From IMG/VR virus record IMGVR_UViG_3300044644_001164, positions 1-27,301 of that record: 27,301 nt of DNA; one strand, 5' to 3'. The notes under the pieces are model-generated. The model worked only from the letters and a program-made list of their open reading frames with translations, did not search any database and was not told the DNA's origin. This DNA comes from a virus. Shown in pieces: positions 1 through 4,469 of this stretch (the first letter of the stretch is position 1; every line of letters begins with the position of its first letter). The translations under genes and the position numbers were made by a program.

Positions 1-80
1 GAGCCTACATTACTAGATAGTCTCTTCTGCAATTTATCCCCCAAGATGGGCGGGACATTCCAAACATCCTTTGCGGCCAT
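1..80 (-). CDS. Partial hypothetical protein (5' end only)
   Basis: The start of a leftward gene that runs off the window edge; 26 codons are visible, beginning MAAKDVWNVPPILGDKLQKR. The ATG overlaps the stop of the upstream gene as TAATG, and an excellent Shine-Dalgarno (AGGAGG, 8 bases before the ATG) precedes it, so the start is well supported. It is the last visible member of the leftward run of small genes. The fragment is too short to assign a family. Confidence 0.6.
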   Translation of the reverse strand, partial: MAAKDVWNVPPILGDKLQKRLSSNVG

Positions 81-340
81 TAGCTTACCCTCCTACAAAT
101 CCATATATAATCATTCTCGATAGGCTGGCGAACAGTGAAGCGCCTATTCTCTATCCTTCTGTAAAACGATTTTAAAGCGCCTCGTATGTTAATAGCCTCT
201 TCGGCAGAGCTGACAGTAAAGTAGTCACCTATTATCATTGCCTTAAATGGATACTTGGCTCTTCCATTGATACTATGGCGAACAACATGTTGTCTTGGCG
301 TTATTCCCGTTAGTTTTACTTCTTCATCCTTCGACGGCAT
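80..340 (-). CDS. Small conserved phage protein, function unknown
   Basis: Encodes 86 residues from the ATG at 340, preceded by GAGGAG at a good distance. A GTG two codons upstream (346) is also possible but sits too close to the Shine-Dalgarno. The protein is basic, with a middle segment YPFKAMIIGDYFTV and an end FTVRQPIENDYIWICRR. Short phage proteins with an aromatic-rich F-x-V-R ... W-I-C-R-R ending are common, but I know of no function. It lies 2 bases after the preceding membrane-protein gene and overlaps the next gene by TAATG, so the three are probably co-translated. Confidence 0.6.
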   Translation of the reverse strand: MPSKDEEVKLTGITPRQHVVRHSINGRAKYPFKAMIIGDYFTVSSAEEAINIRGALKSFYRRIENRRFTVRQPIENDYIWICRRVS

Positions 341-342
341 TA

Positions 343-543
343 TCACTTTCTCCTCTTATACCAAATCTTACCCGATAATGTAACACAAATAACAAGGACT
401 GCCAAACAGATGTCAAGGGATTCAAATGCTGATTTCAATCCGTCCAAAAAAGCACTTTCATTACTCCTTTTTAGCCAAAAAAAAGAAATTATTTTTTCCA
501 AAATTAAGTCTCGCGCGCACCCCATATAAATTTGATATTCCAT
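343..543 (-). CDS. Small single-pass membrane protein, unknown
   Basis: A 66-residue ORF with one clear hydrophobic segment near the C-terminus (about residues 43-60, LDICLAVLVICVTL), followed by a basic tail (WYKRRK). That fits a small inner-membrane protein with a cytoplasmic basic end. The Shine-Dalgarno before the ATG is weak. It is the first gene downstream of the repeat-rich region 544-976, and a possible promoter (603-631) lies in that region, so it may head its own short operon with the two genes that follow. No family recognised. Confidence 0.5.
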   Translation of the reverse strand: MEYQIYMGCARDLILEKIISFFWLKRSNESAFLDGLKSAFESLDICLAVLVICVTLSGKIWYKRRK

Positions 544-602
544 TACGTCTGTGATTTCAACGTAATGCAGACGTAATGCTTGAAACCCTTGCTACGACTG
601 GC

Positions 603-631
603 TTATTACGGCATTACGTCTATTACGTCAA
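603..631 (-). promoter_or_regulatory. Candidate leftward promoter
   Basis: On the minus strand a TTGACG box (631-626) is followed after 17 bases by TAATAA (608-603). The -35 box is good and the -10 is poor. Two copies of the ATTACGTC motif lie within it, which would suit a regulated promoter for the genes at 543 and below. Confidence 0.3.
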
Positions 632-659
632 ATTTTAAAAAAAATGAATTGATTTTTTT

Positions 660-890
660 TTTTTCAAAACGCTACCTTATATATAATGCATTAATTGCTC
701 CGTGGTCCGTGGTCCATGATCCACTCACCCACATACACTCAAAACCCTCCAAGACCCACGCACCAAGCCATTGGGCTCATTTCCCACTAAAAACGCACTC
801 TAAAAATTGCCTATTTTTTAAGCAAAGTTGCCTATTTTTTAAGCAAAAACACCCATTACGTTACATTACGTCTATTTTTCAAAACGCTAC
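660..890. repeat. 16-bp direct repeat pair
   Basis: TTTTTCAAAACGCTAC occurs at 660-675 and again at 875-890. The second copy abuts the T-tract of the terminator. Both lie in the non-coding region, at the two ends of a roughly 200-base stretch. Confidence 0.6.
807..847. repeat. Tandem 20-bp repeat
   Basis: TTGCCTATTTTTTAAGCAAA occurs at 807-826 and again at 828-847, separated by one base. Each copy ends in short inverted TTGC/GCAA arms around a T-rich core. Confidence 0.7.
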
Positions 891-893
891 TTA

Positions 894-930
894 TAAAAAA
901 AGAGACCCCCGAATGAATTCGAAGGTCTCT
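894..930 (-). terminator. Intrinsic terminator, leftward
   Basis: Bases 901-930 fold into a hairpin with outer stem AGAGACC/GGTCTCT and inner stem CGAAT/ATTCG. Read leftward, it is followed at once by a run of seven T. It lies about 47 bases past the stop of the 63-aa gene and would end the operon that begins near 2523. Confidence 0.8.
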
Positions 931-976
931 GTAAAATTTTTCCTGATTTTGGCCGTAATAAGTTACCTAAATACCC

Positions 977-1168
977 CTATTGCACCGTATTATTCAGTCC
1001 ATGAAGTAGGCAAGATACAATGTGTTTCATGATGACGATTTCACCGAATTCTAGGTCTTGAATTTCGCCTACTTCTTCATTTTCTTTGCAGATAACGGGT
1101 GCGAACATAGGATACGTTATCCCGTCCACGGTAATCCTTACTATCTGCATTAGTTTTTCGTCGTCCAT
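977..1168 (-). CDS. Small phage protein, function unknown
   Basis: A 63-residue acidic protein. The first half looks like a small beta-rich unit (MQIVRITVDGITYPMFAPVI) and the middle is Glu-rich. It is the last gene before the leftward terminator at 894-930 and starts 12 bases after the XF1762-like gene ends, so it belongs to the same operon. No family recognised. Confidence 0.5.
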   Translation of the reverse strand: MDDEKLMQIVRITVDGITYPMFAPVICKENEEVGEIQDLEFGEIVIMKHIVSCLLHGLNNTVQ

Positions 1169-1180
1169 TGACGTAGTTTA

Positions 1181-1672
1181 CTATGGTTTATCCGTGCTGT
1201 CTTCTACTACTCTACTCTTAATCTCCCAAAGAAGCCTTTTTACCCCTCCGTTGCCTACGGTATCCCGCATTTCTTTAAGCCTGTCATCTGCAGTAGAGTC
1301 TGCCCACGATCCTCTAGGTTCGAGTTCCTTGATGCATACCCATCCAGCTGCGCGAAGACTTGCGCCGCTCTCGTCGTGTTGGGTATAGGTAATGCATCTT
1401 TTGTATCCCATGGCCTTACCGGCACGCCAAATAGCACCATACAACATGCTATTTGCATTGGCGGTGCCATCGGTGCATGTTCGATTGACCTCCAGCGTGA
1501 GTCCATCATCAAAATGCCTTGCTACTGGACGGCCGGCCATGGCCACACCTACAAGAGTTCCTTCGTTCTCAAGGCCTATACTAAACTTATGCCCTCTTGG
1601 CGGCTTGTTGTGTCGATGCAAAAGCGCTACAAACTCACAGGCCTTTCTAAAGGTGATGGGAACGATGGTCAT
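1181..1672 (-). CDS. XF1762 family protein
   Basis: A 163-residue protein that I recognise as the XF1762 family of phage and prophage proteins. Family signs are an N-terminal HRHNKPPRGHKFSIG (about residues 19-33), GRPVARHFDDGLTLEVNRTC (47-66), NSMLYGAIWRAGKAMGYKR (73-91), and a GASLRAAGW ending. The layout resembles an acetyltransferase (GNAT) fold, but the substrate is unknown. The gene starts in an ATGA overlap with the stop of the DUF3310 gene. An 18-bp direct repeat lies at its 3' end and again at the 3' end of the preceding gene, so the gene is bracketed by repeats. Confidence 0.85.
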   Translation of the reverse strand: MTIVPITFRKACEFVALLHRHNKPPRGHKFSIGLENEGTLVGVAMAGRPVARHFDDGLTLEVNRTCTDGTANANSMLYGAIWRAGKAMGYKRCITYTQHDESGASLRAAGWVCIKELEPRGSWADSTADDRLKEMRDTVGNGGVKRLLWEIKSRVVEDSTDKP

Positions 1673-1691
1673 CTATCCGTGCTGTCTTCTA
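1189..1691. repeat. 18-bp direct repeat bracketing the XF1762-like gene
   Basis: TATCCGTGCTGTCTTCTA occurs at 1189-1206 and at 1674-1691. Each copy encodes the C-terminal EDSTD of a different protein, in the same frame. Recombination between them would remove or add the 1181-1672 gene almost exactly. Confidence 0.75.
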
Positions 1692-1965
1692 TGAATTCCA
1701 CAAGGGCATTGATATACCATTGCGCTTTCTTTAAGTCCTTCAGCGTGTCGTCTTTAAGTCCGGCGCGGGATAGATACTTGAGTGCGGTAAGGCGTAGATG
1801 CCCTCTGAATTCCTCAGGGGTGGACTTGGCCTCCATGTAGTCAATCGTTTCGATCCCTCCGCTGGTGTAGTGCGGAGGGCTGTTGATAAGGTCTTTTGTT
1901 GATGGAGAAGATTTCTTAAGCCACTCTTTCATTTCTTCCGCTGTCATTTCTATTATGTTACTCAT
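1669..1965 (-). CDS. DUF3310 domain protein (T7 gp1.7-like)
   Basis: A 98-residue protein whose second half is the DUF3310 domain: INSPPHYTSGGIETIDYMEA (residues 27-46), then HLRLTALKYLSRAGLKDD and DLKKAQWYINALVEFI. The domain is widespread in phages; in T7 it is part of gp1.7, reported to act as a nucleotide kinase. Whether this short version has that activity is unknown. Its ATG overlaps the upstream stop by 8 bases, with a GAGGAG just before, and its own stop overlaps the next start (ATGA). Confidence 0.85.
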   Translation of the reverse strand: MSNIIEMTAEEMKEWLKKSSPSTKDLINSPPHYTSGGIETIDYMEAKSTPEEFRGHLRLTALKYLSRAGLKDDTLKDLKKAQWYINALVEFIEDSTDR

Positions 1966-2149
1966 ATTGCTCCTCTTCCTTGTCTGCTTCTACGGCCGAC
2001 GCAAGGTCGACCAGTAATCTGTCCCAAATGGTTTGTTTAAAGTCGTCAGGGTATTCATTCCAGGCCTTAAAGTATTCGACGTCCGGACGAAAGCCGTAAG
2101 CGTCTTTATAAAGGTCGGATAATAGGTCGGTGTCGAAGGTATATTTCAT
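1958..2149 (-). CDS. Conserved small phage protein, unknown
   Basis: A 63-residue acidic protein with the N-terminal pattern FDTDLLSDLYKDAYGFRPD and a later WDRLLVDL. I have a clear memory of this pattern in many proteobacterial phage proteins, always without a function. It starts in an ATGA overlap with the preceding gene and overlaps the DUF3310 gene at its end, so it is firmly in this operon. Confidence 0.7.
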   Translation of the reverse strand: MKYTFDTDLLSDLYKDAYGFRPDVEYFKAWNEYPDDFKQTIWDRLLVDLASAVEADKEEEQYE

Positions 2150-2334
2150 TCATTGTTCTCCTTCAACAGGAAATGAGGCGTGGGCCGTGGTAAACGGACG
2201 ACGTTGTCTGGATGGAGACGGTATTTGCTACCCATTTGCTCCTTGAGCCGTGCAACTTTACTCTCGCGCAATGCGATAGCGGCTTGAAGTTCAGCATCGG
2301 GCAATTGCACACGTGCTAAGTCTATTAGATACAT
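2146..2334 (-). CDS. Small phage protein, unknown
   Basis: A 62-residue basic protein beginning MYLIDLARVQLPDAELQAAI, with a helical middle and a basic, proline-containing end. I chose the ATG at 2334 because AAGGA stands 7 bases before it. An upstream in-frame ATG at 2367 would add 11 residues and has a weaker GGGGTG site, so either start is possible. The stop overlaps the next gene by ATGA. No family recognised. Confidence 0.55.
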   Translation of the reverse strand: MYLIDLARVQLPDAELQAAIALRESKVARLKEQMGSKYRLHPDNVVRLPRPTPHFLLKENNE

Positions 2335-2406
2335 GATATTTTCCTTTTCTAACTTTCTATTAAACATAATTCACCCCAAAAACAGGTTTGAGTGACTAGA
2401 ATACCA

Positions 2407-2523
2407 TCATTTTTGGCTTTGTAAAGCTTTTTTAGCGAAAGTATACGATAAAAGTATCCCGAACGATGCGCCGAGCATAAAAGCTTCTTTGTAGCACAGG
2501 TAATAATCGAGGATTTCAGTCAT
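2407..2523 (-). CDS. Small membrane protein, 38 codons
   Basis: A short ORF with a strong AAGGTGA site just before the ATG. It encodes MTEILDYYLCYKEAFMLGAS followed by FGILLSYTFAKKALQSQK. The middle (about residues 14-30) is hydrophobic enough for one membrane pass, with a basic end. It is the first gene of the leftward operon that ends at the 894-930 terminator. No family recognised; the good ribosome site and position are the main support. Confidence 0.5.
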   Translation of the reverse strand: MTEILDYYLCYKEAFMLGASFGILLSYTFAKKALQSQK

Positions 2524-2553
2524 TTTTCACCTTGGTAGGATATTTACCATATT

Positions 2554-2582
2554 TTGCATATTAATACGATAAATGTTATAAA
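2554..2582 (+). promoter_or_regulatory. Candidate promoter for the HNH gene
   Basis: TTGCAT (2554-2559) and TATAAA (2577-2582) are separated by exactly 17 bases, 28 bases before the HNH start codon. The -10 is a good sigma-70 match and the -35 is partial. Confidence 0.45.
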
Positions 2583-2610
2583 GAGTCTTTCTGTAAGGGT
2601 ATATTCTACT

Positions 2611-2982
2611 ATGCCGCATAAAGATCCGGAAGTAAGAAGGCTAAAACAACGTCAGTATTCAAGCAAGCACTACCATTCCAACAGGGAAGAGCACATCGAG
2701 CGCATACGGGTGCAGAAGATTCGTATGCGGGCCGAGTGGGAAGAGTATAAGTCTACCTTGGAGTGCGTGCAGTGTGGGCAGAATCATCCGGCCACGTTGG
2801 ACTTCCACCATGTTATCAAAGACCCCGCCAATAGAAAGATAAGTGAATTGACCCAAAACGGGGCATACAAGCTTGCCCGTGCGGAGATCGAGGCGAAGTG
2901 CGTGGTGTTGTGTGCCAGTTGTCACCGGATATGGCACCATGAAGAGCGCCAGATGAAGGAAGGGAGTTTTTTAGAGCGCTAA
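2611..2982 (+). CDS. HNH endonuclease
   Basis: A 123-residue protein and the only rightward gene in the left arm. It carries an HNH fold with zinc-binding pairs: C52-x2-C55, then LDFHH (His66, His67), Asn74 in DPANRK, and C101-x2-C104-H105 with more His at 109-110. The basic N-terminal helix could contact DNA. The ATG at 2611 is preceded by TAAGGG about 11 bases away; an upstream TTG in frame (2554) lies inside the candidate promoter, so I reject it. Free-standing HNH genes in phages are often homing nucleases or packaging-linked nickases. Its own promoter and opposite strand suggest independent acquisition. Confidence 0.85.
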   Translation: MPHKDPEVRRLKQRQYSSKHYHSNREEHIERIRVQKIRMRAEWEEYKSTLECVQCGQNHPATLDFHHVIKDPANRKISELTQNGAYKLARAEIEAKCVVLCASCHRIWHHEERQMKEGSFLER

Positions 2983-2983
2983 G

Positions 2984-3005
2984 TGTAAAGCATACTTTAC
3001 ATTTT
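2984..3005 (+). terminator. Weak candidate terminator after HNH
   Basis: TGTAAAG-CATA-CTTTACA makes a 7-bp stem (2984-3001) right after the HNH stop, followed by TTTT. The stem is AT-rich, so termination would be inefficient. Confidence 0.35.
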
Positions 3006-3095
3006 GGCAGTCATGTTGCCGATAAGTAACAGGTTTTAGTTCAAAACTAAACTAAAAGTGTAGACCTACGCAAATAATTAAACTCAAAAACTGTA

Positions 3096-3194
3096 TATAC
3101 ACACGGGGTGTATACAAAACGCCAAAAAATATACACGTTATCAAAACGTGTATACAAAACGCCAAAAAATATACACGTTATCAAAACGTGTATA
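3096..3194. repeat. Tandem 40-bp repeats with three dyads
   Basis: A 40-bp unit occurs at 3108-3147 and 3148-3187 without visible change, with the start of a third at 3188. Within it TATACACGTT-N5-AACGTGTATA forms perfect 10-bp inverted repeats at 3130-3154 and 3170-3194. A related 7-bp dyad TATACAC-N5-GTGTATA lies at 3096-3114. The dyad centres are 37 and 40 bp apart. These look like iterons or operator sites. Confidence 0.8.
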
Positions 3195-3195
3195 A

Positions 3196-3218
3196 AATGT
3201 CTAAACAAATGTCTAAAC
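3196..3218. repeat. Short direct repeat AATGTCTAAAC
   Basis: AATGTCTAAAC occurs at 3196-3206 and 3208-3218, directly after the 40-bp repeats. Confidence 0.55.
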
Positions 3219-3230
3219 TAATAGTTCTGA

Positions 3231-3337
3231 GTAACATATATGTTACCTTAACCTATTTAAAGCGACTTTTATGAACCACTTTGCAAGATAGTCGCGACTG
3301 TTTTAAAGTCGGCTACGATCGTAGTATTTGTAGCTAC
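3231..3337. repeat. Cluster of perfect palindromes
   Basis: Perfect palindromes GTAACATATATGTTAC (3231-3246), AGTCGCGACT (3290-3299), CTACGATCGTAG (3313-3324) and GTAGCTAC (3330-3337) lie within about 110 bases. Their sequences differ, so they are probably not one operator family. Confidence 0.6.
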
Positions 3338-3367
3338 AAAAAACCCCGCGTAGTCTCCTGGGCGGGG
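3338..3367 (-). terminator. Intrinsic terminator after pqqA
   Basis: Read leftward, CCCCGC (3367-3362) pairs with GCGGGG (3349-3344) across a 12-base loop and is followed by six T (3343-3338). It lies 22 bases past the pqqA stop and would end the leftward transcript that carries pqqA. Confidence 0.85.
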
Positions 3368-3389
3368 TATGTATATACATTGTATATAC

Positions 3390-3461
3390 TTATTTGTTCA
3401 TTACGTACATTGTCACTTCGAAGCCAAAGCGCATTTCAGTTGCAGCTGGAGTTGTCCACAT
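3390..3461 (-). CDS. pqqA: PQQ precursor peptide PqqA
   Basis: A 23-codon gene whose product begins MWTTPAATEMRFGFEVTMY and ends VMNK. It matches PqqA, the ribosomal precursor of pyrroloquinoline quinone: length 22-29 residues, N-terminal W-T-x-P, the R-F-G-F-E-V-T-M-Y core, and the obligatory Glu (E15) and Tyr (Y19) three residues apart. In the known pathway PqqD presents the peptide to the radical SAM enzyme PqqE, which joins the two side chains; proteases, PqqB and PqqC finish the cofactor. The Shine-Dalgarno AAGGA lies 8 bases upstream, and a terminator follows 22 bases after the stop. No pqqB-E is visible, so host enzymes must process it. I think it is an auxiliary metabolic gene raising PQQ supply; the function is inferred from sequence. 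Confidence 0.9.
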   Translation of the reverse strand: MWTTPAATEMRFGFEVTMYVMNK

Positions 3462-3471
3462 GATGTTAGTC

Positions 3472-3487
3472 CTTAATATATATTAAG
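3472..3487. promoter_or_regulatory. 16-bp palindrome over the pqqA ribosome site
   Basis: CTTAATATATATTAAG is a perfect palindrome ending at the AAGGA site of pqqA. It could be an operator or a structure limiting ribosome access. Being purely A/T inside, it may also be chance. Confidence 0.45.
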
Positions 3488-3495
3488 CAAAAGTG

Positions 3496-3531
3496 CTTGT
3501 ATGTAATAATCCGCCTAATATTACACACAAG
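3496..3531 (-). promoter_or_regulatory. Leader stem-loop upstream of pqqA
   Basis: On the minus strand CTTGTGTGTAATA (3531-3519) pairs with TATTACATACAAG (3508-3496), 13 bp with one G-U pair, around a 10-base loop. It sits 35 bases before the pqqA start. A short T tract follows (CACTTTTGC), and a small competing hairpin AAGCA-CTTT-TGCTT is possible. It may be an attenuator, a processing site or an RNA-stability element. Confidence 0.5.
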
Positions 3532-3568
3532 CCATACGGATAATCATTAATCGCAAAAAAGTGATATA

Positions 3569-3652
3569 TTACTTAGCCAGCTTCTCGGCGTTCTCTTTCA
3601 TCTTACTAAGTATCAATAAGAAGCGTAGCTCTTCAAGTTCGGCGGCGGTCAT
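3569..3652 (-). CDS. 27-codon peptide, unknown
   Basis: Starts in an ATGA overlap with the stop of the Cys-rich membrane-protein gene. It encodes a charged helical peptide (MTAAELEELRFLLILSKMKE then NAEKLAK) with no transmembrane segment. The tight overlap argues for real translation by coupling, but the length gives little else to go on. It is the last gene before the pqqA leader. Confidence 0.4.
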   Translation of the reverse strand: MTAAELEELRFLLILSKMKENAEKLAK

Positions 3653-3870
3653 ACGGTCTTCCCGATATAGGTCGCAGAACTGTCCTTGAATTGAACCTCG
3701 ATTTGGCAGTCCTGGCCTTTGTTTCCACTGAAAAGCTTATACAAGCCCAGACCCATGGAAAGAAGGCATATGGTCAACAAGGTCGCGATCACGACCGTCG
3801 CGCGGTCCACGCTCCTGTCTGGCTGACACGTGCACCGACGTCCTTGGTTGCAGTCCTGATTACATGCCAT
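3649..3870 (-). CDS. Cys-rich single-pass membrane protein
   Basis: A 73-residue protein with an N-terminal cysteine cluster (C3, C7, C13, C15 in MACNQDCNQGRRCTC), a membrane segment at about residues 25-46 (VVIATLLTICLLSMGLGLY), and a polar C-terminal part. The N-terminal pattern is familiar from proteins in betaproteobacterial phages and prophages, where it has no known role. AAGGAG lies well placed before the ATG. It is downstream of the Cys-rich exported protein, so two Cys-rich envelope proteins are adjacent. Confidence 0.65.
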   Translation of the reverse strand: MACNQDCNQGRRCTCQPDRSVDRATVVIATLLTICLLSMGLGLYKLFSGNKGQDCQIEVQFKDSSATYIGKTV

Positions 3871-3884
3871 CGTTATTCTCCTTT

Positions 3885-4037
3885 TTAGAAGCAGTTAGTA
3901 TTGCAATTGCCGAGGCTATCACAGCAAGTAGTACACATTACCATTCTACCGCCAGACATAAAGGTGTGAGTGGTGCATGCCGCGTATGCTGTTAATGAAA
4001 CTACTAGTAATACTAATCCTACAAATACCTTTTTCAT
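3885..4037 (-). CDS. Cys-rich exported small protein
   Basis: A 50-residue protein from the ATG at 4037, chosen because GAGGAG stands 8 bases before it. The upstream in-frame start at 4067 would put a basic extension ahead of the signal peptide. A Sec signal peptide is clear: MKKVFVGLVLLVVSLTAYA, with cleavage expected after AYA. The mature part has about 31 residues with six cysteines, including a CTTCC group. It is likely periplasmic with disulfides. Small exported proteins of this form occur in phages without known function. Confidence 0.65.
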   Translation of the reverse strand: MKKVFVGLVLLVVSLTAYAACTTHTFMSGGRMVMCTTCCDSLGNCNTNCF

Positions 4038-4038
4038 G

Positions 4039-4188
4039 TTATTTCTCCTCTTGTTTAGGTGTATCAACGGGTGGTGTATCTTCTAGCTTGACTGACCAGT
4101 CGATTTCCCCGTAATTTTTATCGAACTTGTCATTCTCGTTAATTTTAGACTGGATTTTATCTCCAGTGATATCGTTACGGGCTACCAT
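4039..4188 (-). CDS. Small conserved phage protein (MARNDITGD-type)
   Basis: A 49-codon gene with AGGAGAG just before the ATG; its start overlaps the stop of the upstream gene by 7 bases. The product begins MVARNDITGDKIQSKINEND and is acidic and polar. I recognise the N-terminal pattern A-R-N-D-I-T-G-D-x-I-x-S-K from many short proteins in proteobacterial phages. The function is unknown. Confidence 0.65.
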   Translation of the reverse strand: MVARNDITGDKIQSKINENDKFDKNYGEIDWSVKLEDTPPVDTPKQEEK

Positions 4189-4439
4189 TGCATCTCTCCT
4201 ATCTCTTCTACACTAAAAGGATCCACCTCTTCGGTACTATCCCCTTTAAGCGTATAGTACTCTTTCAGCGCGTCCTCATGTAGGCCCGCGAGCCGTGAGA
4301 ATTTAAACGCGTACACTTGCGCAAAAGACATCAACAATGAAGACGGAACCAGCTCTTCACTCTCCGCCATAGCACGTAGGTCATCCACGACCATCCAACA
4401 GTCCATAATGCTTTCTTCCATATCGGTATATACACTCAT
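4182..4439 (-). CDS. Small acidic phage protein, unknown
   Basis: An 85-residue acidic, mostly helical protein with no recognised domain. The ATG at 4439 is preceded by AAGGAGC and lies in an ATGA overlap with a 7-codon leader ORF (4459-4436) that has a nearly identical ribosome site. It overlaps the MARNDITGD-type gene by 7 bases. Confidence 0.55.
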   Translation of the reverse strand: MSVYTDMEESIMDCWMVVDDLRAMAESEELVPSSLLMSFAQVYAFKFSRLAGLHEDALKEYYTLKGDSTEEVDPFSVEEIGEMQW

Positions 4440-4459
4440 TTTTTGCTCCTTAAGCTCAT
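4436..4459 (-). promoter_or_regulatory. Seven-codon leader ORF with duplicated ribosome site
   Basis: ATG AGC TTA AGG AGC AAA AAA TGA begins 7-8 bases after one AAGGAGC and contains the second AAGGAGC that serves the 85-aa gene. Its TGA overlaps that gene's ATG. It looks like a small tandem duplication of the AAGGAGC-A/C-AAAATGAG block. Confidence 0.45.
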
Positions 4460-4469
4460 TTTGTGCTCC

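Larger units (their letters stand above)
542..872. repeat. Cluster of ATTACGTC motifs
   Basis: The 8-mer ATTACGTC occurs on the plus strand at 542-549, 613-620, 622-629 and 865-872, and inverted at 570-577. Incomplete ATTACG/ACGTAAT copies lie near 560-566, 605-610 and 855-862. The middle copies overlap a candidate leftward promoter. Such a cluster may be binding sites for a phage or host repressor or for a replication initiator; which one cannot be told from sequence. Confidence 0.6.
544..976. other. Non-coding repeat-rich, AT-rich region
   Basis: About 430 bases with no gene I can support. A rightward open frame crosses it, but its composition is not protein-like. It holds the ATTACGTC cluster, a 12-base T run (653-664) facing an 8-base A run (637-644), a tandem 20-bp repeat (807-847), a 16-bp direct repeat (660-675 and 875-890) and an intrinsic terminator (894-930). 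Repeats beside a low-melting AT tract are the usual look of a replication origin or control region, but nothing here proves either. Confidence 0.55.
2983..3389. other. Non-coding palindrome-rich region
   Basis: About 400 bases without a supportable gene. It contains three dyads with a shared TATACAC/GTGTATA core inside 40-bp tandem repeats (3096-3194), a 12-bp-spaced direct repeat (3196-3218), and perfect palindromes at 3231-3246, 3290-3299, 3313-3324 and 3330-3337. The leftward terminator of pqqA (3338-3367) and TGTATATACA at 3092-3101 and 3370-3379 are also here. This is the densest regulatory or replicative signal in the window. Confidence 0.6.

Noticed and set aside
637-664. A8/T12 hairpin as a terminator
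   Set aside because: The stem has no G or C pairs, so it cannot act as an intrinsic terminator; more likely an easily melted region.
580-1032. Rightward 150-codon open frame across the repeat-rich gap
   Set aside because: It runs through homopolymers, tandem repeats and the leftward terminator, has no plausible ribosome site, and its product has no protein-like composition.
2659-2940. Leftward 93-codon frame opposite the HNH gene
   Set aside because: The plus strand has a complete HNH motif set and promoter in the same place; the antisense product is unlike any known protein.
3108-3187. Two adjacent 40-bp repeats as a CRISPR array
   Set aside because: The copies are directly adjacent with no spacers, and there are no cas genes; the internal dyads fit iterons or operators better.
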